Below, piece by piece: positions 28,257 to 39,300 of a stretch of 64,000 nt of DNA. Where the stretch lies: assembly GCA_907163375.1 (NCBI GenBank), contig CAJQUW010015408.1, positions 55,462 through 119,461 of the forward strand, read 5' to 3'. This DNA comes from Prostheceraeus crozeri. Its lineage: Eukaryota; Platyhelminthes; Polycladida; Euryleptidae. Each line of letters opens with the position of its first letter. The first letter of the stretch is position 1. The position numbers and the translations under genes were made by a program. Under the pieces are notes generated by a model. It was given only the letters and a program-made list of their open reading frames with translations. It did not search any database and had not been told where the DNA came from.

Positions 28257-29284
28257 AAAAACGGAAAACAATGATTTTACACTTAGTGAGGAATGATAGA
28301 TTTGAGTATAGTGAGTGGCACTCGATCCCGTCAACAGCCCGAAGGCCTTGTACTGATCACTAGGGAAGTGAGAGATCTTCCCCGATACCCGCTATTTACA
28401 GCTGAAGACATCATTGTCACTGCCCCGAAGTGGTAACAGCAACGCCGAGTCAAAGGTAGTGAACAGTAGCTGGGATCTAACCCCTCAAAGCTGCCTTAGA
28501 CTTAGTTAAATTTGAAATCTGATAGCAGATTTGAACTCAGCATACTTGAAAACCTTGAGGAAACATCCCAAGTTATTGCTTTGATCAGCTTGATAGCAAG
28601 CCGTAGAGAGCTTGATTCACCAGCGTTTTGCAATGGAGATGTTTAGAGGCCACCCATGACAAGATAGCTAAGACTCAACCGATTGGCGTTCAAAGTGCTA
28701 CGTTGAGAACTGTGTCAAATGCCCAACATGAGACATGAGCTGTCCCAGCGGTTACGGTCTAAACTATGACACACTCCCTTGCCACACTTATCACTACGGC
28801 ATCGTCCGCCGTCCCGAAGGAACACCCTGTCAGTGGAATATTACAGCAAAACTCTCCGTGTCTTGCTCGCTTTCAGTGAAAAGCCGCTTATAACATGAGA
28901 AGACTGGCTCAGACATCATTAAAAATGCTTTCATTGACTTCAGCAGGGTCGAAAACCCCAGAAAACCTCCAAAAATAGTGAATTTAAATTTTTCAACTTT
29001 TTAGCACTACTTATGAAATTTTATAAGTAGTTAATCACTTAGGGCAGGTCAAAACCGACCGAACCTTTTTTGAATCAAGTCAAACGGACTTGTAGAAGCA
29101 AAGTTACAAGCCTTTAAAGTTTTGGAGTCTTTTATGGCCTGGAGACGAAGGCCATCTCCTGGCGAACCTCTAAGTCTGACGCCTTAGCTGATATCAGCAA
29201 TGAAATTTTCTAAGTCGGTTTCTTACAGAAACCCGGGATTTGGAATGTCCGAAGCTATCATCGGAGCTCAGAGAGACGACCTAC
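28257..29284 (-). other. Likely 5' leader intron of the coiled-coil gene
   Basis: No open frame or domain. On the minus strand a donor (AG|GTAGGT) occurs at 29,284 and an acceptor (TTCGCTTCAG) just before the ATG at 28,246. A roughly 1-kb intron in the 5' untranslated leader would explain this empty stretch. Confidence 0.45.
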
Positions 29285-29333
29285 CTCTGACAATCGCTCT
29301 CGTCTGAATGACAAGTCTCTGTCGGTTCCCAGC

Positions 29334-29367
29334 TTATATAGTGTGTGGCGATCAGCTGATGACGTAA
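29334..29367 (-). promoter_or_regulatory. TATA box and CRE-like site near the right TIR
   Basis: Minus strand TTACGTCA (29,367-29,360) followed by TATATAA (29,340-29,334). The spacing fits a host-type pol II promoter firing inward from the right end, likely for the coiled-coil gene. Confidence 0.55.
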
Positions 29368-29449
29368 TACCCATCATCCAAACACTAAAAACCCGTCTAT
29401 CTCCGGTTCTAGAGCTCCGATTGAGCTGGAAATACACCATTTCCATGTA

Positions 29450-30315
29450 GAATTTCACGCTGAATCCGAATCTGGCCTCCGTTTTCCCATCCGATGCTTC
29501 GTTTGGGCGCTACACACCAAAACGTCCCAAATTCTAACTGTCGTTTTTTCGAAAAATGTCCCAAATTTTTCTCTCCGATTGACTTAAAACTCTCCGATTG
29601 ACTTGAAACTTACCATGCTGATAGAGAATTTCACGCTGATTCCAAATCTGAAATCCGTTTTCCAATCCGATGCTTCGTTTTGAAGCTACAGCCCAAAACG
29701 TCCCAAATTCTAACTCTGTCGTTTTTCGCCAATGTCCCAAAATCTTAAATGGCGTCTCACATCTAAACGAAGACAGATATGAACAAGCCGTTTCTTTCAG
29801 TGAATTTGTCTCACTCTTACCTTTCAAACGAGCTATTGCACGACAAAATCCGTCCACTAGAAGCCAAGATCGAAGCTAGCTCTCCCGAGGGGGGGGGGAC
29901 GTCAGCGAAAATTTTTCTCTCCGATTGCGTTCAAACTCACCATACCGATGCAGAATTTCACGCTGAATCCAAATCTGGCCTCCGTTTTTACATCCGAGCA
30001 CTCCTTCCACTCGAAACAACCCATTTTACAACCCAACATTCAGCAGATTGCACGAAAAACATCACACACTATAGCCTGAAGACTAATCCTGGCGGTCGCC
30101 CAAGACCACCACGACACTCTGTCGTTCCAGAGGGGGGGGAGTCAGCGAACATTTTGTGAACGTGGACCAACCTGGCCGGCACACCACGACAGACCACAAC
30201 CTCTGTCGTTCCAGAGGGGGGACTCAGACTCGAAGCACCACGGCGGCCGACCACGACACTCTGCCGTTCCAGAGGGGGGGCGCGCCGGTCGAGTGTTCGC
30301 CGTTTTATTACTACT
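29450..30315 (-). repeat. Polinton right terminal inverted repeat
   Basis: Inverted counterpart of 8,265-9,104. The outer 430 bp match the left arm almost base for base apart from C/G-tract lengths. Similarity continues, diverging, down to about 29,415. Confidence 0.93.
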
Positions 30316-30321
30316 TACACT
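30316..30321. repeat. Target site duplication, right (TACACT)
   Basis: Exact repeat of 8,259-8,264, immediately outside the right inverted repeat. Confidence 0.95.
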
Positions 30322-31299
30322 CACAACCACAGGTGATATCCTGAGCTGACTGAATTTAGGCCTCACTGGGTTTATTTCACGACATGCACGGCAGCATACT
30401 TAATATCGATATTCCCATTTAGTCACTCTTGGCTATGTACTTGTAGATAGCTCGAACAACTGTTGTTTTATTCAACTATTTCATTATTTTTGGTAGACTT
30501 ATTCAAAGTGTTTGTAAGCAGTATGTATGGATCAGAAGTCCTAGAGAGGATTTGCCGGTCGTGCTGAATCATGCTGAGATTGACGACTGCAGAGCATTGC
30601 TGAGTAAAACTAGAGCATTGTCAATCTAAGGAATGAAGGGCTCTATGGATCAGTGCACTGGATTAGCGGTGCTGTCAAATTCGTAAGCAGCACCTGATAA
30701 AATCAGCAATTCTTAGAGTAAAGAACCTATTACAATTTCAATGAAGTCTGAATCGTGATTGAGTATACCCGAAATCTCACACTAAGCCTAGTTTTATAAC
30801 GCCGAAATGACTGTACTATAAAGTGCTATCTTTATAACCGAATAAAGTACTATCTGCATCAAAGTGTGTGTGTGTTACATTGGATTACTAAAACCCCCAA
30901 GTCATCCGTGTCACAGCATGGTCCACAGCAGGCACCGCACTGATATGCAAATTTCTTAAACAAGTCTAAAGCCTCAGCCACACTGCGAGCTTTTCCAAGA
31001 GTTTCCGAGTTTTTTTCATCTATTTTGCAGCAAATATAAAGTCATCATTACAGCAATTGTAGACTGCCACACTGCGAGCAAAGTAAACCAGAGCGATTGA
31101 TAGCTTGCGGATATACGCTTGATCGGGTTTGCTCGAGACGCTCGTGCTTGCTTTGCTTTCAGTGTGGTTAGGACTTTACTCAAGCCTACCGACACCGTGC
31201 TGGCAAAATAGATTTGTAGAGCTTTTAGTGTGTGGAAACAAAACGTGGATAGTTCAACTTGTCCATGAAATCTTGTTCAATTTGCTCATCTGCAAAGTT
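30322..31299. other. Right flank of the Polinton, nothing recognised
   Basis: AT-rich DNA without a supported gene or repeat. No exon of the minus-strand host gene was found here. Confidence 0.45.
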
Positions 31300-31395
31300 C
31301 AAAATGTTCGATCTGCATCCGATCCGCATCCGCAAAATGCCAAATTTTCGTATCCGCGCGGATGCAGATGCAGATTGTCCACCCTTGCATATTGT
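31300..31395 (-). repeat. Dispersed repeat with GCATCC periodicity, second copy
   Basis: Read on the minus strand it starts AAGGGTGGACAA and runs into CTGCATCCGCGCGGATAC, then TTGCGGATGCGGATCGGATG. It matches the plus-strand repeat at 7,786-7,885 in order and motif, so the two are the same family in opposite orientation, just outside the two sides of the Polinton. Confidence 0.5.
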
Positions 31396-32361
31396 CTTCC
31401 ATCGGAAGAGAGTCTTCTTAACAAAAATCTTCATTTTATGGGCTTTCTGGCCAAAGATTCCATTTATAATTGATTTATATCTTTCATTCGGTTTTACTGT
31501 CACCTATTTGTTACTAGTGTCTATGATCATCCATTTTCTATGAGTTATCAAAGCTTAAAGCGCTAAGTGTATGACGTGATCAAGCATGTGACTGTTTATG
31601 ACATTGAACCTACGCACAGAGTTCTATTTATCTTTTAGCGTTGGACATCATTCACGTTTTGTACATACTCAGAGTGTGGCCATATGAAAGCATCTGAACT
31701 TTTGATTTTAAAGTTGATTTATATCTATTAATATTGAATTATTGATAACAAATATGCCACGATGGGCACCAGCACATAGCATGATTTCCTGAATACCCTC
31801 GCAAACAAGGGAAGCAAGCCGAATTCAATGGTGAGGACGAGTTCGCACCATCTTCATCTAAACAGACCGACAGTTCCTGCGGAATCGCTATATGCTACGT
31901 CACTATGTAGAAACATGGCAGTAGGCTATTCAGTCTTTTGTAGGTACAATAGTTGTTGTTCTCTTTAGCTATTTTTCAATTCAAGGATATCATAAAGTAT
32001 GTGAATATAATGCCAGATTTATTTGATATTTGATTACATAAATTAAAACTGAGTAGTCGCTTGTGGAGTAGAGATGTCTAGTTTAAACTTTTGCTTAAGT
32101 GCGTAACGTCTTGTCTGTAGAAACGTCAAAAGTTAGTGATGCTCTAACGAACTCTAGTAAGGCTTGATGACTCTTATGCAAAACATAATTTGTAAACTAT
32201 GACCTTTAGAAATATAAATTATGTCTAGGACTATATATATTTTGTCTCTTTAGAGTTTGTTATACAGTCATTATCATTGATTGACTTTCACAATTAGTTT
32301 ACCAAGATGAGTTTCCAAGCATAGAATGTGCACTACATTGAAATTTGCATAGCAATCTTAC
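31396..32361. other. Intergenic or intronic stretch, nothing recognised
   Basis: No gene, RNA or clear repeat seen. Confidence 0.45.
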
Positions 32362-32460
32362 CTTTTTTAGTCTGTCTGGAGTTGATGCACCATTGTTTGT
32401 GTTGTTTTGAGATGCAGTAGTAGGTAAATCAGGAGGAGGAATTTTCAGAGGACGAAGACT
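32362..32460 (-). CDS. Host adaptor-like gene, proline-rich exon
   Basis: A 99-bp exon on the minus strand bounded by an AAATTACAG acceptor and an AAG|GTAAGA donor, with phase 0 at both ends. It encodes 33 residues starting SLRPLKIPPPDLPTTAS, proline-rich then Asn/Thr-rich. Only one of the three frames is open across it. It is the most downstream exon of the host gene found so far. The coding sequence must continue below 32,362, but the next exon was not found before the Polinton insertion. Confidence 0.65.
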
Positions 32461-34244
32461 CTGTAATTTTATTTAATATGCACACAGTTATTTGCCACAA
32501 AATTTTGAGTATAGTATGCATGCTCATGCAACTGATGTGCAGGCTGATTTGCAAACGTTATTTATCAAACGTCAGTTGACAGTAAACATAGGATTTTGCG
32601 TTTTTAACAAGTTCTGTGACGACAGATACTACCAGTAGCTCTAAAGATGCTATCATCTTTCAACCGATTTCTGGATGTCTGAGAAATAAATTCTTACAAG
32701 CATTATCAATCCATTACAAATAATGCTACCATTTGAATTAAATACAAATTATGAATGAATGAACTACAAGCAACCCTGTGTAATTCAATATTTGTTGCTT
32801 GGAAAAGCACAAACATTGAGATTCAGGGCTTAAACAATCCAATCTCGTTAAAAATCAGTATACATAGAAAAAATTTATAACAAAGGATTAAGTTTTACGC
32901 AGACTATGTTCCCGAGATCCAAAAACATATATGATCAATTTTTAAAAAGGTAAAATTTTGCAAATCATTTCTGTGTTTACATACTAGGCATATCTATTAC
33001 ATACTTGCGATTAGATATCAAACAGAATGAAACTTTTCTGATAAGAATCTCAAATCATTCTTTTTAACAGGAAGTTAGGTGTCAAAACTTGTCAATTTCT
33101 AAAAACATACTTATCACATAGTCTTGTAATTCGATTTGCATATAAACAACATATTGCTTATCCAAATATTAGGTACTCTCGCAAAACTTGATCGAATTGC
33201 AAGTCGTACATTCAGATTAATATCATGCAATCGCATTGTCTACATTTGAAGGATAGAATATATAGTATCGATAGAAAGAAGATGCAACTATGAAATTTTG
33301 AATTATTTTCTTTCAATTTTCTTGAATTTTCACTGATGAGTGTATTTTTTTAAACATATTTGTATAAAATTTGAACAATTATCATAGCTATAACGATGAA
33401 TATTTCGTCACAATGTGATTGATTGTGAGTGTGTCAGTAGTTTTCGGCACGAAATATAATCGAATTGTCAAACAAACGAACTAACTAAGGCATCCAGAAT
33501 TCCATGTAAACAAAATCAAACATGAAAAAGTGATTTAAAAATGAGGAATTACCTATGAAGAGACAGGCTCACTGAATATTCTAAAAGTCGATCAAAGGGT
33601 TGCACATGTAAAGTAAAAAAGATAATATAATGCAAAGTAATTCTTTTCCAGAAAAAGCTATTAAGTTAGCAATATTTGCTTGAAACGTGCAAGCACGATA
33701 AACAAGTTAAAGTTCACTGTCAATAGTCTAATCAAGATGCACTTCAGTGACTATGCTATCATATCGAAATCTATCACGTAACTCGTGTTTTAAAATCTTA
33801 CATGAGCATGCATCAAGTTCATGTATGCACTGTGCATTTGATTGCAGCAGACATTTGTTTGCAATACACATGCGTCGCAAGTGATAGAAGCTGAACTTAG
33901 TTTCTTAATTTTATTTCATGCATCTTGTATGGTACAAAAGATATCTTCAAAAAGATATTCAACTATGCAATCACTTTTTACAAAACTATCAATTTTCTAC
34001 AAAAATTTATCAGGTCGAAATCGAATTGTGCAATTTTACATGTGCATAAAAGTTGTTTCTAAATACAGTGATCAGCACTTGCTGAGAGATATTGCAGATC
34101 AACAGAAAACGGCTCGCTTGTTTTGATGATAGAGCCTCAAGCATTTTAAAAAAAACATTATCCAAATTTAGCTCATAATATACAGATATTTACTTTTAGG
34201 ATATAATAATATATCTATAATCATTTCGTAAAGAGAAGACACAC
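32461..34244. other. Intron-like AT-rich stretch
   Basis: No supported exon or repeat. A possible 19-bp mini-exon on the minus strand near 33,560 was too short to call. Confidence 0.4.
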
Positions 34245-34423
34245 CCGTTGCTGCGTGCTTTTGTCGAGAGGTTGTAAATCGGGTACCAAATTTATCAGCA
34301 AAAATTCTTTTGCCGTTGCCGATCAACTCAGCTGATGTTGAGAGGTCTTTCAGCAATTGCAAGCTGATTTTCTCTCCGCTGCGCCAAAATCCAAGTCCAG
34401 TCAACTTATTTAGCATGATGAAA
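34245..34423 (-). CDS. Possible host-gene exon (boundaries uncertain)
   Basis: Minus-strand stretch with a protein-like frame (ISLQLLKDLSTSAELIGNG, then RIFADKFGTRFTTSRQKH) and higher GC than its surroundings. An AATACAG acceptor lies at 34,423, but its phase does not fit the upstream exon. An internal acceptor after CTCAACATCAG (about 34,330) does fit. The donor is weak (GTGTGT near 34,244). It may be an exon of the same host gene with a different border. Confidence 0.35.
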
Positions 34424-34898
34424 CTGTATTTTAATGAACAAGAGTGATTCATTGTACTATCCTAGTTTGATCATGCTTTGATTATAACAATATGTTTATA
34501 TTAGTGGCATGTTTTATTATCATATCATATCATAGCTAATTCCCTTTACCAGGGGTCACTAATCCTGATGTTGAATTAATGGGTTGCAAAGTGACTTCAG
34601 TATCAATGAATTATCGCAACGTTAATTCAATTTAGTTAACTCGGGCCCGCGGAATACGAGATTTTTAACGCGCAATTTTAAGTTTTGAAGCGCGGAATTC
34701 TCCGCTGAGTTATAATAACCTGAGCGTTGAAAATTCCTCGCCCTGCTAATGACTGACACGGAATCCGATGTTCTATTGAAAACATTGATCCGTATCTGGT
34801 CCGAATCTTTTACTGTTATGATTTTTAGTAGGATGCGCATAATATTACCGATTTTATTGTGAGTACAGTGTATATTTGATATGTATTAAAGAAACTAC
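34424..34898. other. Intron-like stretch
   Basis: Includes a patch (34,620-34,760) with short GC-rich words such as GCGCGGAATTCTCCGC, possibly an old repeat. No exon seen. Confidence 0.35.
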
Positions 34899-35016
34899 CA
34901 GCACGGATTTTGAAATTCTTTGCGTATTTCATCTCACGAAGCTGTATGAAGTAATTATCCAATTTATTCATATTTTTCCTTGGTGGCGCATAGTGTTCAG
35001 GTGAACCATCCACAAT
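34899..35016 (-). CDS. Host adaptor-like gene, exon with PPR motif
   Basis: 118-bp minus-strand exon between a GGATAG acceptor and a GCTG|GTAGTT donor. Reads IVDGSPEHYAPPRKNMNKL and then DNYFIQLREMKYAKNFKI. Starts in phase 0, matching the preceding exon at 35,080-35,145, which lies only 63 bp upstream, and ends in phase 1. HYAPPR is a tyrosine next to a short proline motif, in keeping with the other exons. Confidence 0.7.
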
Positions 35017-35079
35017 CTATCCAAATCTACAATCAACGGGCTGCTGAGCTACTGAAAGGAAATGGTTGAGAACCTTTAC

Positions 35080-35145
35080 CTCTTGATTTTTGTTCCTTTT
35101 TCGTTTAAAAAACTTGTCCCGAAATGATTTTTTATCCGCCGACAT
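35080..35145 (-). CDS. Host adaptor-like gene, basic exon
   Basis: 66-bp minus-strand exon with a strong TTATCTTTTCAG acceptor and GAG|GTAAAG donor, phase 0 at both ends. Encodes a very basic 22-residue segment containing SFRDKFFKRKRNKNQ, resembling a nuclear localisation or membrane-lipid-binding patch. Confidence 0.7.
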
Positions 35146-36270
35146 CTGAAAAGATAATAGGCATAGCGTGTCAAAATCTTACGCATGAGATAGATTTTTG
35201 CAAAAATGGATTTATCAAGCTATTCGCGCACAAGATTTTTTGCTGCAGAAACTGATGAGATTGCTCATATTTTACTGCTTTTAATACCGAGCTGTGGAAA
35301 ATCTTTTCTCTTTCTACAGACATAAAAATCTCTATTATCACTCATTTATCAACCCTCCTCTGCACTAATTCACGAAGTCTGACACTTGACTGAACAGATT
35401 GACACTTAGTTGCTTTATTATGATACTTTGATGCTTTTCACATTTTTGCGTCCTTTCTCGTCACTGATAGCTGAAAGTACATGTTGGATACTCGATTGGA
35501 CTTCGTGGATTTATGGGTGATAAATCTATAGAAATCCGACGTTTCATTTTGTCAGTGTTATTTCCTGTCTGAGGGCAGTATATTGTAACTTATCAAACGT
35601 CCATCAAAAAGATTTTAGACGTAAGGAGACATGATGATAATTATCAATGTTTACAAGGCAGTACATCAACAAGGCGTCGGTCCCAAACCATTGTTAATAA
35701 ACACTGGAAACGGCCATCGTTTAGATACCGCTGTCATAACAGCACAAGTCCTCAACGTAGTATTGTAGTATTGTTTTCAACATCCGTTCTTGTACATTAT
35801 TGTGCAGTGTCGGATTTCTATGGTAAAACCTATAAAAGTTTACAGGATTTTGCTGAGCAACATCTCCTCAGATTTTGTTGAACAGATCTCCGCAAGGGAG
35901 GCTGAGCCATATTAAATCATGATTTTGCACCTATGCAAGCCTGCACAAAATAGAGGCTTTTGTCCACTTACTTATGACAATAGAGTACTACATAAAAAAT
36001 TGATATGAATGAAAGACTGCAAGAAATCAGAGCATATGAATGATTGAAATATTAATAAATAATAAAAATATTTACAAATCATAACAAATGAATCAATAAA
36101 ATCGAAACTATTCCATCAGCGGTTTTGGCATTCATGTCACTTTAACATAGGTGGTCATACATGTCTATTAAGGCGCGTTTACACGTGAAACTTTATTGCT
36201 GACACTTCATTGCTGCCACCTGCAATCAGATTCGCAGGTTCCTTCATGAAACATATAATCTCAAACTTAC
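35146..36270. other. Intron, nothing recognised
   Basis: AT-rich and without a supported exon or repeat. Confidence 0.4.
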
Positions 36271-36330
36271 CATTCTTGGTGGCAGCTCGGGAGACATATC
36301 AGCATATTCTCCTGAGTCTCGGGAAAATGG
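36271..36330 (-). CDS. Host adaptor-like gene, YxxM exon
   Basis: 60-bp minus-strand exon with an excellent acceptor (TTATTTTTTCAG) and donor (ATG|GTAAGT), phase 0 at both ends. Encodes twenty residues including GEYADMSPELPPRM. YADM fits the YxxM consensus bound by PI3-kinase SH2 domains when phosphorylated, and PELPPRM is a possible SH3 ligand. Confidence 0.75.
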
Positions 36331-39300
36331 CTGAAAAAATAATTTGATAATTATTGTTGAATAAATTTGTTCTTGTTTACATCTAAAACCGGAAATAATA
36401 ACCATAATTTGTAGCATTATTGCGACAAACGTAATTCAGCATTTTCGTCAGCATTTAAGTAGCATGTAGCAAAGCACCATAAATATAAGAGACACGCAGA
36501 CCTGATGCAGAACATTTAGCTCTCTATACAAACAAGCTTGATATTTTTAGTCTGCATAAATGCGTGGATAATTACAAATATTCATTTAAGCATTCTTTTC
36601 TGCAAATGAATGACTTCATACCGCCTCATTTATTCAATATAAGCAAGCTGTTATAGAAAATGGTTATCTTTATAACTAACCCTCATCTGTCTGGACCTAT
36701 TCTCACGTCATATTTTTTTCTAAAATCTACTCGCCGGTTATCAATCATTATCGACACTTTTTAAGTAATCGACACATCGACATCGTCGATGCTTTTCTAG
36801 CAGATTAAGCGATAATCGGTAAGTTCAACTTTATTATGAAATTTATCATTTATATGCATAAAGAAATGATAATACCAAGACGTGTGTTTCCCTATATATT
36901 AATGTTGTGCAATATTATAATCTACACATTTATAGTCCAACGTATAAAAATTATGCTTATTTAAGCAACTAGCTCATGAATATGCAAATTCAAAGCTAAT
37001 GGCAGTTATTGTACGAACTTAATAGGTTTGCTTTATCCACCATTTTGTAATTTGCGATTAGTATGCAGCATTAATTTTTCAGCTGGCAGATAATTGGCGT
37101 GTACGCGCAAATGTCCACTATATTTCTGCTTGAGTTGTTGCCCTAAAGCGCTTATTGCCACTTCTTCGTGCATAATTTGATGCAACTACAGATTCTCATT
37201 ATATTTTATAATTATCACAACACATAACTTACAAAGTGACAGCCGAGGGTGAGCCTATTTATTGCGCGTGCATGCCTTAACCAGTGCTACCCAAACTATT
37301 TTCGTTTTTCGCCCCGTTGGTGTACACGCATCACTTTGTCGTCAACCAAAGCTTCCACCCAGATGACAATAATCCATTCATATGTCCATCCAGCATATCT
37401 CTACTATAGTCTGTACTTTATCTGATTGATCTTCACAATGTATAGTCTACAGAATGCAGTATTGGTAAAATAAAAGACTCAATGCATGTGTCGGTGGATA
37501 AGTCAATACGGTGAAGGTGGTTGATCTGTTCAAGTTCCAGAACACATCCGCTGGGATATATCCGAAAGAGCACATCTATACAAAAAAGCATAATAATCTT
37601 CACCCAGAAAAGTTTTCTCTATGTCGTCGATTAATGCTTTTATCAGATTTTCCTGATGTTAAGTTGGAACCTGGTTGAGGCACAATCAATAACTAAATAA
37701 TAAGTGATGACAACAAATGGTAAAACACTTGTGGAATGTGTCATGCAAATATCAGCGGAACGTTGTTTCATACCGGTTGATCTGTTAGCAGAAAGCACTT
37801 CCTAAGTGCATCTAAAAAGGGGTTTCTGAAGCGACTCTAAAGGGGCTATGAAAGCGAATAAAAGAGAAACTACAAATTTATTTGTTTTAGAGTCATCCTG
37901 AATCGCCGACGTAGTTCTGCAAGCTCCAAACTATAATTAAGATCAACTCCAGGATCATTGCATTTTGATATTTTGAATATTTGAAAACACCAGTTTAGCG
38001 GCAAACTTGTCCATCGGAGAGACTAAAAGATCTTATTAAGATATTCATCGCAAATACTGAAGTCTATCTTAAGAACCGTCAGACTGATTCTTGTTATGTG
38101 ACATTTTACATGAAATGACGTCTTCTTCAAATTGCATCAATGAAGCACTTTCCACTTCAGAAAATATCTAGTGTGGCACGTCAGATTGTGTCTGACACCA
38201 TAATTATGAAGCGACATATGCGGTCAGCTTTGCTGAAGTAAACGTGAGTATGGATACAATACATATAAAATAATGAAATGAGAAATGCGTTTTTGTTTAG
38301 ACGAACTCATTGTAAAATTTATGTTCTACAAAGCTATATAATAGATCATTTTTCGTGTCAGAAACTGCGCGGAAGAGAAGTCTAACATTGCCTCAATAGC
38401 TATGTAAGGAGATATCGTCGAATCAAATTAGAAGTTGTATCATTCATCTAGCTGTAAATTTGCGTAAATTACGCAAGTGGCACTGAGCTATTCAAGCCCG
38501 TCCAAGTTGATTTCGCCACCTTTTTTGAATGTTAGCGTTTGCTCGTTGTGATGGTGTCTGCAAGTTAATCCTACTTCGGATGGAATGGAGTTCTTTCATG
38601 TCTACTCAGAGGTAAAAGTAATTCATTATGCTTTTCTTGTTGGCATTTTTGTCTCCGTTAGGGATTGTCTTAAAGACAATTCTTTTCTTGTCTTATATAA
38701 AAATTTCAAATTTATGCTATTTTTTCTGCGATATTATGTTAACAAAATCATTTCTTCATGATCCTTGAAAACACTAGATGATGGCAAATCAATAGTATTT
38801 ATTAAAGATAAATAGACCTTTTTCCTGACAAGTTTAGCCCCGACAATCAAAACTACCGCATTTAGATATAAGTTTTAATGAAAGGAATATCCCTCCGTAG
38901 TGACTTGCTGAATGTTGAATTAAATTGAAATCTCAATAGGAATGTAGTCTATACATAATAAGGTGTTAATTTTCTGCTTCAAAGGAATCATTAAAGCTAA
39001 TTTGCTAAAGAAGTCCAGCGAAGACTTTTTCATAAAGGGATTCTTCACTGAAATGCTCCTTCTGTGATGGCAGATCTAGACCGAGTTATTGTCACACATA
39101 TAAATAAGCCTGCATGCAGTCAGCATAAGTGATCCTTATTACTCACACAGCTACGTCAGCATTGAGTATATGTGATACAAACTCGTGTGGTTTTGTACTA
39201 AAAGTAAGATTTCATTCATAATGACTTCTATCGACGTTCATAACAAGGCCGAAAATATAACGATGCTGCTATATTGCTTTAAAGTCAGACAACTATGCGT

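Larger units (their letters stand above)
8265..30315. mobile_element. Polinton (Maverick) element, nearly complete, 22,051 bp
   Basis: Bounded by long inverted repeats starting AGTAGTAATAAAACGG and by a perfect 6-bp duplication. It encodes the family hallmarks: protein-primed family B polymerase, retroviral-type integrase with chromodomain, FtsK/HerA-type packaging ATPase, adenovirus-type protease and capsid proteins, plus about a dozen further proteins. The inverted repeats differ mainly in C-tract lengths and a few substitutions, so insertion is recent on an evolutionary scale. The coding regions carry about three breaks in total, while many genes look whole. The closest known relatives are Polintons and adintoviruses of invertebrates. 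Confidence 0.96.

Noticed and set aside
8265-30315. LTR retrotransposon or free DNA virus instead of a Polinton
   Set aside because: Ends are inverted, not direct, repeats; there is a 6-bp duplication and a polymerase B plus integrase pair, which fits an integrated Polinton.
33550-33580. 19-bp mini-exon on the minus strand between TTCAG and GTAATT
   Set aside because: Too short to support from sequence alone; splice words this weak occur by chance.
37218-37330. Possible host exon on the minus strand ending at a GTAAGT donor
   Set aside because: No acceptable acceptor with an open frame, and the phase could not be matched to the neighbouring exons.
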